Origin: Ophiobolus disseminans | Lineage: Eukaryota > Ascomycota > Dothideomycetes > Pleosporales > Phaeosphaeriaceae | NCBI GenBank assembly: GCA_010093685.1 | Contig: MU006256.1 | Coordinates: 1-41,452, forward strand | Length of the DNA: 41,452 nucleotides | Direction of reading: 5' to 3' | Shown: positions 31,978 to 41,452 of the stretch, one piece after another | Numbering within the stretch: position 1 is the stretch's first letter | Layout: the number at the start of each line of letters is the position of its first letter | Made by a program: the position numbers and the translations under genes | Notes under the pieces: model-generated | Told to the model about the DNA's origin: nothing | The model's input: the letters and a program-made list of their open reading frames with translations, nothing else | The model's database searches: none

Positions 31978-32774
31978 CTATCTATGGTCAGATTGCGTGA
32001 TGATACAATTAAGCCTTGAGAACCAAGAATGTACCAAGATAATCCATCGATACCACCAGATGTCATCGCTCTTGGTCGCCAGCGCTGCGACGACGATAGT
32101 GATGCCGCCACACATCTGGACCAATGCCGGGACTGTGTTCGCGGCGATGAATTTTCGCAGCAATTGCGGAAACGCTCGGTCGCTTTGCAATGCGCCCGAG
32201 TCTCTATGCTTTTTTAACTCTCTTATTAAAAGTGCTGACGAAAGAGACGATGTAGCCGCAAGATGCATTAGAGATAGCGACGTAGTAGTAGAGATAGCCT
32301 CCGCGTCTCTAGCTATAGTCAGAACAGCTCCTAATCTTGAGGAAGGTTTCTAACATCGCCATATATAAGATGTCTAATGCTGTAAGGACGGTCAACACGT
32401 ATATCAACCATATAGTCCATCGAGGATGCAGAAAGGTCCTCAAGATTCGGGCAAGCTAGTTGGAGCAAGTGTCAGCGCGGTCGGTCAAGGAAGAGGAACG
32501 ATCTTACGTTGTTGCCGACAGATAGCTGCAGGCTGCACAGGACAACCGCATTGTACCACCAGTACACTTCAGTGCTCGAGCGAAGAGCGACCACGACTGC
32601 GTATAAGCCAGCACCCGACAAGCTCATCTGACATGCTTCGGGTAATGCTGCAAAGATTTTTTTCCAGTTGTTGTCGTTGGCTTTGTCGTTGATGTCGTGA
32701 TAGATGAGCATGCCGCTCAGCGGGATAGCTACACTAGAACAGACAGCAAAGCTGACGAGGAGGGCCAGTGTCAT
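31978..32774 (-). pseudogene. Multi-pass membrane protein, probably frameshifted
   Basis: Exon 1 (32774-32508) starts MTLALLVSFAVCSSVAIPLSG and joins by a 52-nt intron (GTAAGA..CTAG) to 32455-32309, which contains WTIWLIYVLTVLTALDILYM and then a TAG stop. The next stretch, in another frame down to a stop at 31978-31980, is just as protein-like: SALLIRELKKHRDSGALQSD, then VQMCGGITIVVAALATKSDD and WIILVHSW. I count about five or six hydrophobic segments in total. The loop LIRELKKHR..S followed by a helix recalls fungal seven-helix proteins of the DUF6534 type, but this is weak. No consensus intron bridges the two frames, so a frameshift is the simplest reading; an unusual intron is possible. 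Confidence 0.5.
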
Positions 32775-33820
32775 GGTGAAGAGAAGTCGAACAGATCTGA
32801 CATGATGTAGGAAGATGCCGCACTTCTATAAACAGTCCAGGCCCCTCCCCTGTGGGCATCTAGAGTGCGGCACCACTAGAAGCACTGCATGAACGGGGCG
32901 TTACTGTTCTCTCAGCACTATGATCTGTAGCGTCCAGCCTTGCCTGCGTCTTTGGCTTGAAAGAGGGGAGACCTGGACAAACTCTAGGCGCTGACGCACA
33001 CCACTTCGCTAGGTGGTTTGACCACTGCTACCTCCAACCCACTTCAGGCTACAAGAGGTGTCTTCTCCGATCACAAACCTTCATAGCAAGACTGCATGAT
33101 ACCCTAGTCGATCAGGAGCCATCCTCTCCGACATGGAATGGCATGTCGGCTTGCAGATGCTGGACAGCAAGCAGCATAGCCTCAGCCTGTCTTGCGTAGC
33201 CGAGTGGCGACGAAACACTGCACAGGGAATGGCATTGTGCAAAGAGCTATACGCCTGTTAGAGACAGCAGCACTGACGTGTTTGGTAGGGAAGATTAGCA
33301 TATGTTCACATTGACGGAGGCTCAGCAGAACCGAAGCGGACGCCAGAGTCAGCCTCGTCAGTCTTTGGATGCAGAACACGGCGTTGTGAAGTGCCGGCAT
33401 TTTGGGATTGGAACTGTGGTGATGTCGCCCCAGACGCAACGGTAGCCATTCTGACATACAACCGCAGAGAACGAGGTGGACTCGGCGAATGCGTGCGTCG
33501 TAGACAATCAAGGCATACCGTTGATCACGGTCATATCCGCCACAGCAACAGCACAGAGCCTACACTACGCATCCAAGGACCTAAGCAGTTTCTGCTGCGA
33601 AGGAATGACACAGGGGATCAAGCGCGCATGAACAAGGATCGTTTGTGGCTAGCTCTAGCTATTGTAAGGCACGCGCAACGAATTGCGCGTCATGGAAGGA
33701 GGTACTGGCAATGCTAGGTGTCAGGCGAAGCTAGAATATAGTATAAAGAGGCCCTTCACTCGCCATTTGTTTGCAAGAGATTCATCCCTAAAACGCTACT
33801 ATACGCCCCGTGCTTGCAGA
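32775..33820. other. Intergenic, no gene seen
   Basis: Only short overlapping frames (110 codons or fewer on both strands). The upper end contains the probable promoter of the gene at 33821. Confidence 0.5.
33742..33747 (+). promoter_or_regulatory. TATA box candidate for the gene at 33821
   Basis: TATAAA lies 79 bp before the predicted start codon, in an otherwise gene-free flank. Position and sequence fit a core promoter, with no further support. Confidence 0.4.
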
Positions 33821-34419
33821 ATGAGCTCTCAAGATACCGTCGAGGACCCCAGCTTCAACAAGGGCCCGGTATGTGGATGTGTTCGACCAACTAGGTTATT
33901 GCTAACCAGATTAGAATATCCATGTAGGGAGTTCCGATGAGCTTTACGAGACGGCCGCCACCGGGCGTCGCTCGACCTTGCAAAATAATGCTTTATCTGG
34001 ACTTGGTTGCAACGGTAACCCCATACTTGGCCAAAGAAACGACGAGAGCGTCGGCAGCCCGCATGCAGTGTCGGAGCCTTCGCCAGGTCTGCCACCGTAG
34101 CCCAGCAAAGACGCGTTAGCTAACTTCACTAAACGAGGCAGAAGATTATAACCCATCGCCTGTCCCTCCCGACAACTGTCTTACCAGCTTGCGAAAATGT
34201 TTGATAGGGTTGACGAAGGGAATCGAAAATGTCCAAGCAGCCCTGAGACAATTCAATAGCGAGTTAGAGGACTTGAGAAGTGCGCTCAGCAAGGCCGAGC
34301 TGAATCAGAACCCTTCGAAGGGGGCGTGTCTCGGAAAAAGGCCAAGATATGATATGTGTGGCAATGACCAAGATGGAGAAGACACGGTACGAGAAGGAAA
34401 GAAAGTACACATAAGCTAG
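33821..34419 (+). CDS. Small coiled-coil protein, 3 exons, 165 residues
   Basis: Exons are 33821-33868, 33915-34086 and 34142-34419; introns are 46 nt (GTATGT..GCTAACC..TTAG) and 55 nt (GTCTGC..GCTAAC..GCAG), giving 165 residues. The middle is polar (SSDELYETAATGRR, NNALSGLGCNGNP). The third exon has a helix with heptad-like Leu spacing (LTKGIENVQAALRQFNSELE, then DLRSALSKAEL), likely a coiled coil. It is followed by GKRPRYD, a possible nuclear signal, and an acidic/basic tail. The second donor is non-consensus, but the join changes from a frame that stops to one that stays open. Function is unknown. Confidence 0.6.
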
Positions 34420-34518
34420 CGATAAAAGTTGTCACACGTCACTAAGGCTCTCATACGTACTCTGCTCTTCTCCACAACCACTACCACCACCCTTGCACCC
34501 TATCCTACATTTACCAAC

Positions 34519-34890
34519 ATGCCTAGCGAGGACATGGACTACGACATTTACGTCTTCTGGATGGAGAATGATATTCAGAAAGTCGACACTATTACTGCGT
34601 ACGGTCAGATTCATGCGCAAGACGATAATGCCCCTTTTGATCTATTCGAGGACGGCCATAAGGGTGTTCCTGGCCGCCTTATGATCGAGGGACATATGGT
34701 TGGTATTGCTTATCTGTCTTACTCGGATATGCTGACAGATGAAGTTTGTCAAAGCCATGGGCAGGCTCCCTTTGCGAACTTTACTGTCTATAACTGTGAC
34801 GACTCGTATCTTATATCAACGACAAGAACCATGGCCGCCACATCGTCCCCGCCCAATCCTTGCGCCAGGCCCCTAGCCAGACTTGCCTAA
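34519..34890 (+). pseudogene. Gene truncated by the second dioxygenase-locus copy
   Basis: A frame starting MPSEDMDYDIYVFWMENDIQ runs for 113 native codons with a well-mixed protein composition (DLFEDGHKGVPGRL, MLTDEVCQSHGQAPFANF). At 34859 the sequence switches abruptly into the dispersed repeat, antisense to the dioxygenase frame. The frame then picks up 10 foreign codons before a stop at 34888-34890. The original 3' part is not seen next to the other end of the repeat. The family is not recognised. Whether the chimera is expressed is unknown. Confidence 0.6.
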
Positions 34891-35746
34891 ACGCATTGCC
34901 ATGAGTGCTGGTGGTCTTGAACTTCACGACAGCCTACACAATTAGCACGGGAATCAAAACTAACACACACGCAGCATGCCTCTTCCATAGCCTTTACGCG
35001 GCCCAAGAGGCGCTCTTGGCTAGGCTCATCCACGCAACTAACGATTTAAATCGCCGCATACTGCGGGACATTGGCGCCCTCCTTGTGATTGGGATTCAGA
35101 ATGGCGGCGTGCTTGATGGCGCCTGTGGAGCGTATGCGATTGAGCTCCGAGCTGCGACTTGGGCGCGAGCTTCCCCCGCCTTGGGCAGTCGAGGCTTGTC
35201 TCTCGCAGGAAAAAGTGACTCAACAAGATATACTGTCGCCTTAGAGAGCTTCGTCAGGCTATGCTTCGTGCGAACCTAATCCTGTGCCTCAAACCACCGC
35301 CGCTTGTCGTCTCCTCGTCGCTGTCGCTATTATTCAAAGTCGGCGCAGGCAACTCAGATTCGGACACAGAGTCTGCGATGGGCAGGGTGGCCATTTGTGC
35401 GGGGTCGAGGGAAAAGGAAGGCCTGGGCTCGGGGGCTTGTCAACATCGTGGTTGGAGGAAAGAATGCCGTGGGGCCCAGATTTGGCCCCGTCCGTCCCCC
35501 CACCAAAAGGCAGCGCCCGCCGTGCCGCTCAAACTGCCGGGCCTTTCGGCGCGTGCCAACGAGCCCGGGACATGGAGGAACGCAGCACTCAGTGCGCTGC
35601 ATCGCTCAAAACTGCCAGGTCTTTCGACACAGGACAACGAGCTCAGGATCGCACAGAGGCTGGGCTGGCGAGCGCCGCCGCGTCGCTCAACCTGCGAGGT
35701 CTTTCGACGCGGGGCAACGAGCTCGGGACGCGGTGAAGGCGCACAC
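34859..35746 (-). pseudogene. Dispersed repeat copy 2: decayed 5' half of dioxygenase gene
   Basis: It aligns with 5451-6432. It retains the start codon (35394-35392), the first intron (37 nt here, 36 nt in copy 1, both GTGTGT..GCTAAT..TAG) and the three upstream cores, but lacks the catalytic C-terminal half. It is broken by a CAG-to-TAG change (35278-35276), a 1-nt deletion near 35145, CGG-to-TAA (35048-35046), and a deletion of about 20 bp near 35335. Most differences from copy 1 are C/T or G/A transitions, many at CpG. It is too short to encode an oxygenase and looks like passive debris of a duplication. Confidence 0.88.
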
Positions 35747-35817
35747 TGCCGTCTCAGGAGACTCCGAGGAAGTAGCCGCAGCAGCAAGAGGTTGTTACCA
35801 GGGCGCGTGCGGCAGTT

Positions 35818-36030
35818 AAGAGACTCCGCGGCGCTCATCTCAACCTTGTTACTAGCAGTGCGCACGAGCAATCGTCATAGCCCAAGAGGTGCCCGTCGGC
35901 GACATCGCGGCGCTCATCCCATCTTTGTACGAGCGCGCGCGGCTGTCAAGGGACGCCGCAGCACTCATCCCATCTCACTAGTTGTCGGCGCGGTCGTCAG
36001 AGACGACGCGACGCTCATGTCAATTCATCA
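35818..36030. repeat. Degenerate tandem repeats around CGCGGCGCTCATC
   Basis: Four occurrences of a GAC-x-CGCGGCGCTCATCyCA-like core appear at about 35828, 35905, 35955 and 36008. Spacing is irregular (50-80 bp), with GCGCGG/CGTC-rich spacers. A similar GCGACGCTCATC string lies near 28245, in the neighbourhood of the other 46-bp repeat copy. Confidence 0.6.
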
Positions 36031-36173
36031 TCTCATGTAGTGGATCACCTTGTCAATATGGAATGCGCGTGGGCATATTGGGGGGGTGGGGAGGGGGTTG
36101 TCGCATACGATGGGTGACTTCCAAGAGCCTTAGTGTCCCATCTGATGTATGTAGAGATCGCTCCGCAGATAGC

Positions 36174-36219
36174 TTATTCTGCAACGTTTTCCGCTCCTAC
36201 TTAAGCAGCTCCTTCGACA
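36174..36219 (+). repeat. 46-bp dispersed repeat, copy B
   Basis: It matches 27997-28042 with one T/C difference, in the same orientation. Flanking sequences diverge at both ends, so this is a short conserved island, perhaps a terminal or internal piece of a mobile element. Confidence 0.9.
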
Positions 36220-36400
36220 CATGCATATATCGTTTTCTTCTTGATACTGGTGAACGCTTTTACAGGGCATCTTTAAAAAGTGGCAGCTCTAAAAATAGAG
36301 CCGCAAGCCAAGATATCGCTAGCGCGGCGGTCTCAAGACGAAGAGTCTTGAGAACGCAGTATCTTAGGAACTTCGGACTGGACCGGTTTTTGGGCCCTCG

Positions 36401-36538
36401 TTCCTAAGATTGCCTGTGCTTAAGATCAGACGTTCTTAGGATTGCCTATTCTCAAGATCGCATGTTCTTAGGACCGCCCATTCTTAGGACCACCTGTTCT
36501 TCGGACCGCCTATTCTTAGGATCGCCTATTCTTAGGAC
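36401..36538. repeat. 16-bp minisatellite upstream of DUF3723
   Basis: About eight to nine tandem copies of a TTCTTAGGAYCGCCTA-type 16-bp unit, ending about 75 bp before the start codon at 36614. Units differ by 1-4 bases. It may be a variable promoter-proximal array. Confidence 0.92.
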
Positions 36539-36613
36539 TCCTCAGGGCTTCCTTATTAGTTAACTCTATACCACTTCATCGTCGCAGTAGCTGCTTCCGT
36601 GCTGTTATACTAG

Positions 36614-39523
36614 ATGGAACATCTAGCTTTTGTCAACTGGGAAAGGAATCTTGCGCTTGAGAGGAATAAGAAACATGTAGGCTCCGCGAGTGTTGAGCTC
36701 GACATATTCGACTTTGAGCATGAAGTAGACGAACAGAACGTGGACAGGCTTATCAAACTTATGCAGGGGTCTAGATGTGATCGAATGGACATCAAAAACC
36801 ATGTTGTAGCTACAATTGACCAGCAATCCCTTGATGTAGCCTTGGTCTACTCAAACCTTACGGCTGAAACACTTGCCGCAGGTACGACTAGCAGCTTTCC
36901 TACCTTAAATTTTCCCCCAGGGGTCCGACTTCGCTGTCTGCATGGCGTCGATAGACTTGCTGCAGCTAGAAGAGTTCTTCAACTAGAGGATCAACGATGG
37001 GTAGTCGATCTCTATCTCGCAGGTACGTCTCTTCTTATGTCTATTCTATCGAACACAATTGTAATCTGCGACAGATATCAGTCTTAATCTGAGATTAGCG
37101 TTAGTTGATTCGTACTCTAACGAAAAAGAGCCTCATGATGGCGAGTTTTACACCAAAATTCGACAGTATCAGCAGTCTGGGAACACCTGCCTTGAAGAGA
37201 TCTGGTGGGCTCGATTATTGGCTTTAGGAATTCAGAAGAAGAAGAATCTTACACGAATACTACGGAGCAAAGTTTACCTTTCGGCTTTCGATTGTCAGAT
37301 AGGACTGCCTGGGCTCCGGAGAGGTATGAAGCTAGGCACCATGCACACGATTCTTTCGATGAAATGCGATGAGGTATGCTATTTAGGTGGCTGCGCTTTG
37401 ACTCTTAATACTATTACTAATGTTTATAGGAAAATGTCCGCTACCTACGATATGTTCACGAAACATGGGCCGCTATATTATCGCACGATGCTACAGCTAT
37501 GCAAAAGCTAGACAGCTTCACTGTAAAGAAACTTCAACATACAGCACCTGGATATTGCGCGCAGGATGCTGCTAGACTGTACAGGGAGCTGCAGCAAGGT
37601 CGCATTTTTAGACATTTCCAATCATCTGAGCGCGAGAGTATCTGGAATAACGTACTGTCGGTCTCGACTGAGCGATTGATTCCTTCCCTTGAGACCTTCT
37701 TCGACGATGTTAAGTACCTGCAGGGACCCGCGGAGTGCGTTAAGCGCTTAACAGGATATGGAGTTGGAGGCACAACTTTAACGTCATTAAAGTGTAGGTT
37801 TACTGATGTTGGACAAGATACTAGTAGCTGCATCTTTCAGGTATCTGAAACGAAATTTGAAACCCGACTTGGGAGTCTCGCTGATCGACGCGAGGTTGGA
37901 TACCGAACAGTGTGGCTAAGTGCTATGCGAAACTATCTTGGAATCTCTACCAAGGAGAATAGAAGAGGTCGAGACCGCCTAGCGAAAAGTGCATACAAGG
38001 AAGATGAAACTGTTGATTGTAGGTTTGGGTGCCTTGCTTATCGAGTCGGATTTGAATCTCAAGAAATTCACGAACTGATACAGCGATCAGCCGATCGAGA
38101 TATTGCGCGAGACGCTTTGCTAAGAGCTAGAAACCCCAAATACTTCTCTTACAGCACTGCTCAATTTCGATCTTACATTGATAGAATCGTTCAGCTTTTC
38201 AACGAAGCTACAGAGATCTCAGAGACTGCAATTCACACGGCGAGTAATGTCCAAAGTTGGCATGTTAACGAATCGCCTAACCGAAGCGGACTACCTAAGC
38301 TCCACCACCACGAAGAGGACCAGAAAAAGCTTTTCATAGATACGCTTCATGGCAAAGTCACTAACAGTGGAACTATCGATGCTTTTTTTGTTCGTAGGTC
38401 TGTGTATCTAGCTTTCTTTGGCCACTTAGGCATTGACATGAAAAGGCCAAGAGAGGAGGAAAGTTGCAGCACAAAAGAAGAACAGCAAAATCAAATGGAC
38501 GTTGAAGTTGATTCAGCTCAGGAGGAAGCAGAACCTGCAAAGAAGGAGAAAATAACAAGAGCTAGGTTCCGACAGGCAGACCAAAAGAAACATGCTCATA
38601 GAGAGACAAGGCGTACAAAAGATAAAGCAGCAGCAGTAGCAGCAAAGCGTCAAGAAGAAGAAGAAGCAAAGCGTATTCAAGAAGCAGAAGCTAAGCGTAT
38701 TCAAGAAGCAGAAGCAAAGCGTATCCAAGAAGAAGCATTAAAGCGTCAAGAAGAAGCATTGAAGCATCAAGAAGAAGAATTAAAGCGTATTCAAGAAGCA
38801 GAAGCAAAGCGTATTCAAGAAGCTACAGCAGAAGCAGAAGCAGAAGCAGAAGCAGAAGCAGAAGCAGAAGCAAAGCGTAATCAACAAACTATAGCAGCAG
38901 CAGCAGCAGCAGCAAAACGTGTCGAAGAGGAAGAAGCATTAACAGCAAAACATGTGAAGAAAGAAAAAGAAGAACAAGAAGCAGCAGCAAAAGAAGCCCA
39001 ACGTAAAAGGCTAGCAAGTAGAGATCGCGTTACGCAGATAGATTTAGAGTCCAGCACACAAGTACAGAAAAGAAAGAAGGATTGGGTTGCTGATACTCAA
39101 AAGATGGCCCGCAGAAGAGTAGTATATAATATTGAAATCATGGTAAGAGCTAACGAGGATTGGATCGTGAAAGACACGATCTCAGTTGCCCCTTCCGACA
39201 TATGGGATGCTGAGAGATTCCTGGAATACAGTAATAGGTGGGAGCTCATGGATAGTGAAGAGAAAAGATTGTCTGAGGAGACTTGTTTCGAAGACGTAAT
39301 CCGAGATGGATCCTGCAAGATTTATCTGCACTCGCCCAAAGACCAGCCGCAACAGAGCATAGCTCCCATAGTAAGTCGCAGAACTACTTCAGGTGCGTGT
39401 TATTCACTAAGAATACAGAACACAAGTATACAAAGACAAGAAGGCGAAACAACATCTACTATGGTCCCCTCGTTAGAAGTACAAACCAGGGCCGAGTTCG
39501 ATCTAGACGATGAGATGTTGTAA
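36614..39523 (+). CDS. DUF3723 family protein with coiled-coil extension, 3 exons
   Basis: Exons are 36614-37022, 37075-37373 and 37430-39523; introns are 52 nt (GTACGT..ACAG) and 56 nt (GTATGC..TTACTAAT..TAG), giving 933 residues. The family match rests on ordered motifs: RLRCLHGVDRLAAARRVL..WVVDLY (about 105-135), DGEFYTKIRQYQ, IGLPGLRRGMKLGTMH (about 212-227), RLIPSLETFFDDVKYL, FQVSETKFETRLGS..DRREVGYR, FESQEIHELIQRSADRDIARD and DAFFVRRSVYLAFFG (about 550). After that comes a Lys/Glu/Ala/Gln-rich coiled coil (about 640-765) built of KRIQEAEA repeats, then a separate C-terminal part (about 799-880). DUF3723 is fungal, biochemically undefined, and a common cargo gene of Starship giant transposons. 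The gene looks intact. A minisatellite lies just upstream. Confidence 0.9.
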
Positions 39524-40922
39524 TGTTAAATGATGATGTCGCACAGAAACTGCCCAAATAGCAGCGGCAATAGTGCGCGATCGCAGGCAGCAATTTGTGT
39601 GCTATAGAGCTTACCTACCCATGAAATGCACTTTGCCGCACTGCCATCGACTTTGCCAAAGCCCTTATTTGCTGAACGGGCAGGCTGTGAACTGATCGCA
39701 GCTGTGTCTATGTAACTCCTGTGTATTCGACCATTGTGCTTGGAAGAGGATTCTGGCCGCCAACAAATTGCAAGTCTAATTGCGCCAATGTAAGTGGTGT
39801 AACTTAGTGAAGTATTCGGTGATCGGTGGGTCGGGTCAGGTCAGGTCAGGTCGGACAGCGAGTACTGTATCTTGTTCGCTTCGCCGAAATGCGTATGTGC
39901 GCTGGCCGGGTTGAGGAGGTGCAAGATGTACTGTAGGCGTTGAGGTCAGGAGTGAGCCGTCCTTGGTAGGATAGGCCGGCGGTCATAGCTGCAAGCGACT
40001 GCCGTGTTATATGTATGCAACCCTGCTGCCGCCGCTGTCGCTCGTGGTTTGTACTATTGCGCTCGTGCTGTGGTCACACTGGTCGTCAAAGAACGTGTAT
40101 GATGTGTGAGTTGATTATAGGCGCGAGCGCGTGTGTCGATGTGAACATTGCAATAGGGTTCATTTCTTGGGGTCCGCAATGATGTTTTTGTGGGCTGGGG
40201 AGCATCTGAAAGTGTGAAAGTGTGAAGTGGAGGTAATTAGGGGCGGTAGATATCTGTAACTATCGTGAAGCCACGTTGGGATGGGTCATATTTGTATCCG
40301 TCGTTTGCGACGATATAAGGCCGTAGATGCCGACTGCTCATTGGCGCTACCCCATTTATATAGCCAAGCCCCTAAGACTTAGCGCCTCCTGTTCGGGCGT
40401 TGGCGCCCGTTCTGCTCGTTCTTCACTAGAGCCTCCATAGATTCTCAATCGATCACTCAGTTCGCCCACTTTCTATTCATCTCGTCACAATCAATAGCTA
40501 GCGTGAACCCCGAGGAACACCAAAATTGTCAACATTTCAGACACGGGGTCGGCTGTTCAGCACTTGGGGCTTGCACCCGATATATATATGTATGAATCGA
40601 ATTCAGCCGCGATTTTATTTCTATGTTTACAATTTACCATTCCTGTCCTAACATTTCCTCCATTAAGTGAATTCCTCTCAAGCTTGGGTTCACTTTCTCT
40701 ACTCTGTCTGCTTAAACAATCCCAACACAGTCTACCTGCCCCAAAGAATCAAAGAAAACCCCTGCTCCGGTATTTCCAGTACTCGGGTCGACAACTGCTG
40801 CCAAGTCAATTGTTGACTGTTGAGGCAAGCCTGCACTAGTTGCGCAGACACAGAACAACAACAGCTGGGATAGAGAGCAATTCATGCAGCTTTGGAATGC
40901 ATTTCCGCTTTACAACGTTAGC
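39524..40922. other. Intergenic, no convincing gene
   Basis: About 1.4 kb between the DUF3723 stop and the secreted-protein stop. A short GGTCA-type tandem (about 39830-39853) and TATA-like strings near 40313 and 40356 are present. The 91-codon plus-strand frame at 40564 is hydrophobic but begins at a poor site and is not supported. Confidence 0.5.
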
Positions 40923-41273
40923 TTAGTGAAGAGAGTTACTATTGGTAGTTACCCCATACTTTGTATTGTAGACGAGAACGCCTTCTTCGTTTGCAATGCA
41001 CTTGCTTAGATTGACACTTGTTCGAATGATAGCTGGGGGGCCTGCATCTTCCCGCTGGACCTTACAAGAAGCTGAGAATGTACTGTCCTGGAAGGCAAAA
41101 TCGCTACATTGTCCCAGAGGGAAAATCGCTCTTGATTGGAAAGGATGATGAAGTGGTGAAAGTGTTGCGTCGAGATCTGATCGAGAAAGAGTACCGCGTG
41201 AGCAAGCTGGATCTGCAAAAACGAGGGCAATAAAGCCAGAAACGAGAAGGGTAAAAGAGATAAAGGTTAACAT
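40923..41273 (-). CDS. Small secreted protein, cyanovirin-N-like candidate
   Basis: A single-exon frame of 116 residues starting MLTFISFTLLVSGFIALVFA, a clear signal peptide with likely cleavage after VFA, leaving about 96 mature residues. The mature part has four cysteines. It ends with STFSASCKV, RTSVNLSKCIANEEGVLVYN and YGV, which resembles the S-A-x-C..T-S-x-x-L-x-x-x-I-x-N-x-x-G-x-L repeat of the CVNH lectin-like fold. Only one such repeat is evident, so the domain would be partial or diverged. In plant- or animal-associated fungi, small cysteine-containing secreted proteins can be effectors; nothing here proves that. An intron or a longer N-terminus is not needed. Confidence 0.65.
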   Translation of the reverse strand: MLTFISFTLLVSGFIALVFADPACSRGTLSRSDLDATLSPLHHPFQSRAIFPLGQCSDFAFQDSTFSASCKVQREDAGPPAIIRTSVNLSKCIANEEGVLVYNTKYGVTTNSNSLH

Positions 41274-41452
41274 ATTGCATGTACACGTTATTGTGAAGTG
41301 ATCTTCGACCTGTTTATACTAATCACTACAATGCCTTTGCATTCTGAAGATAGTCTGCATTCCAGACATCTGAGGTAAGCATGGTTACATGCAGTGGCGT
41401 TATAAGGTTTCGCGGTAGCGTGAAATCGCATCAACTAGGTATCTACCCATGA
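41274..41452. other. Window end, upstream flank of the secreted-protein gene
   Basis: 179 bp with no frame of note. It probably contains the 5' flank and promoter of the minus-strand gene at 41273. Confidence 0.4.

Larger units (their letters stand above)
35747..36613. other. Repeat-rich region before the DUF3723 gene
   Basis: It holds three separate repeats (35818-36030, 36174-36219, 36401-36538) and a G-run near 36080. No protein-like frame was found. The last 75 bp before 36614 are probably the DUF3723 core promoter. Confidence 0.6.

Noticed and set aside
34905..36040. Overlapping plus-strand frames of 124-259 codons
   Set aside because: They read the antisense of the decayed dioxygenase copy and its GC-rich flank.
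1..41452. Starship captain (DUF3435 tyrosine recombinase) or other transposase
   Set aside because: No frame, spliced or not, showed an Arg..HxxR..Tyr recombinase arrangement, a DDE pattern or reverse transcriptase motifs, so no autonomous element is claimed.
1..41452. tRNA or rRNA genes
   Set aside because: No GGTTCGAAT-type B box with a plausible acceptor stem, and no rRNA-like sequence, was found by eye. A tRNAscan run would settle this.

Overview
The window is nuclear DNA of a filamentous ascomycete (Pezizomycotina; Dothideomycetes is my best guess but not proven). Three things support this. Genes are split by many short spliceosomal introns (36-76 nt) with GT..AG ends, often with a CTAAC/CTGAC-like branch site. 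Gene families are fungal: a FunK1 kinase, a DUF3723 protein, a JmjC protein with a long low-complexity N-terminus and fungal nucleotidyltransferase-fold proteins. No bacterial operon structure is visible. Exon joins given here were worked out by hand: each restores one open frame and the summed exon length divides by three. They are predictions, not transcript evidence.

Layout. 1-2160: a (TAG)n tract, then gene-free DNA with a diverged repeat. 2161-4371: three-exon Myb/SANT-like protein (+). 4643-6005: 2-oxoglutarate/Fe(II) dioxygenase resembling the TET/JBP class (-), with a repeated upstream region. A decayed, 5'-end-only second copy of this locus lies 29 kb away at 34859-35746. 6942-9376: FunK1 kinase (-). 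10035-10969: unresolved multi-exon gene (-). 11341-13262: two convergent nucleotidyltransferase-fold genes. 14265-16304: an unknown gene, a partial gene and a small 2H-phosphoesterase-like candidate, with related minisatellites at both ends. 17071-20412: unknown genes, including a 619-residue protein with a coding minisatellite. 20585-20639: near-perfect hairpin. 21366-22168: unknown gene. 22643-22959: tiny zinc-binding protein. 24511-27339: 926-residue JmjC protein (-). 28886-29652: four-exon RING protein (-). 29975-30853: 0.44-kb tandem duplication. 31978-32774: membrane protein, probably broken. 33821-34419: small coiled-coil protein. 34519-34858: a gene cut by the second dioxygenase-locus copy. 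36614-39523: 933-residue DUF3723 protein (+). 40923-41273: small secreted CVNH-like protein (-).

Interpretation. Low gene density, many orphan genes, a decaying duplicated locus, minisatellites and DUF3723 point to an accessory compartment. DUF3723 is a recurrent cargo family of Starship giant transposons in Pezizomycotina. No captain tyrosine recombinase (DUF3435) was found here, so Starship membership is a hypothesis. Several genes could act on chromatin or nucleic acids (SANT, TET/JBP-like, JmjC, RING, DUF3723, nucleotidyltransferases), but nothing in the sequence proves they act together.
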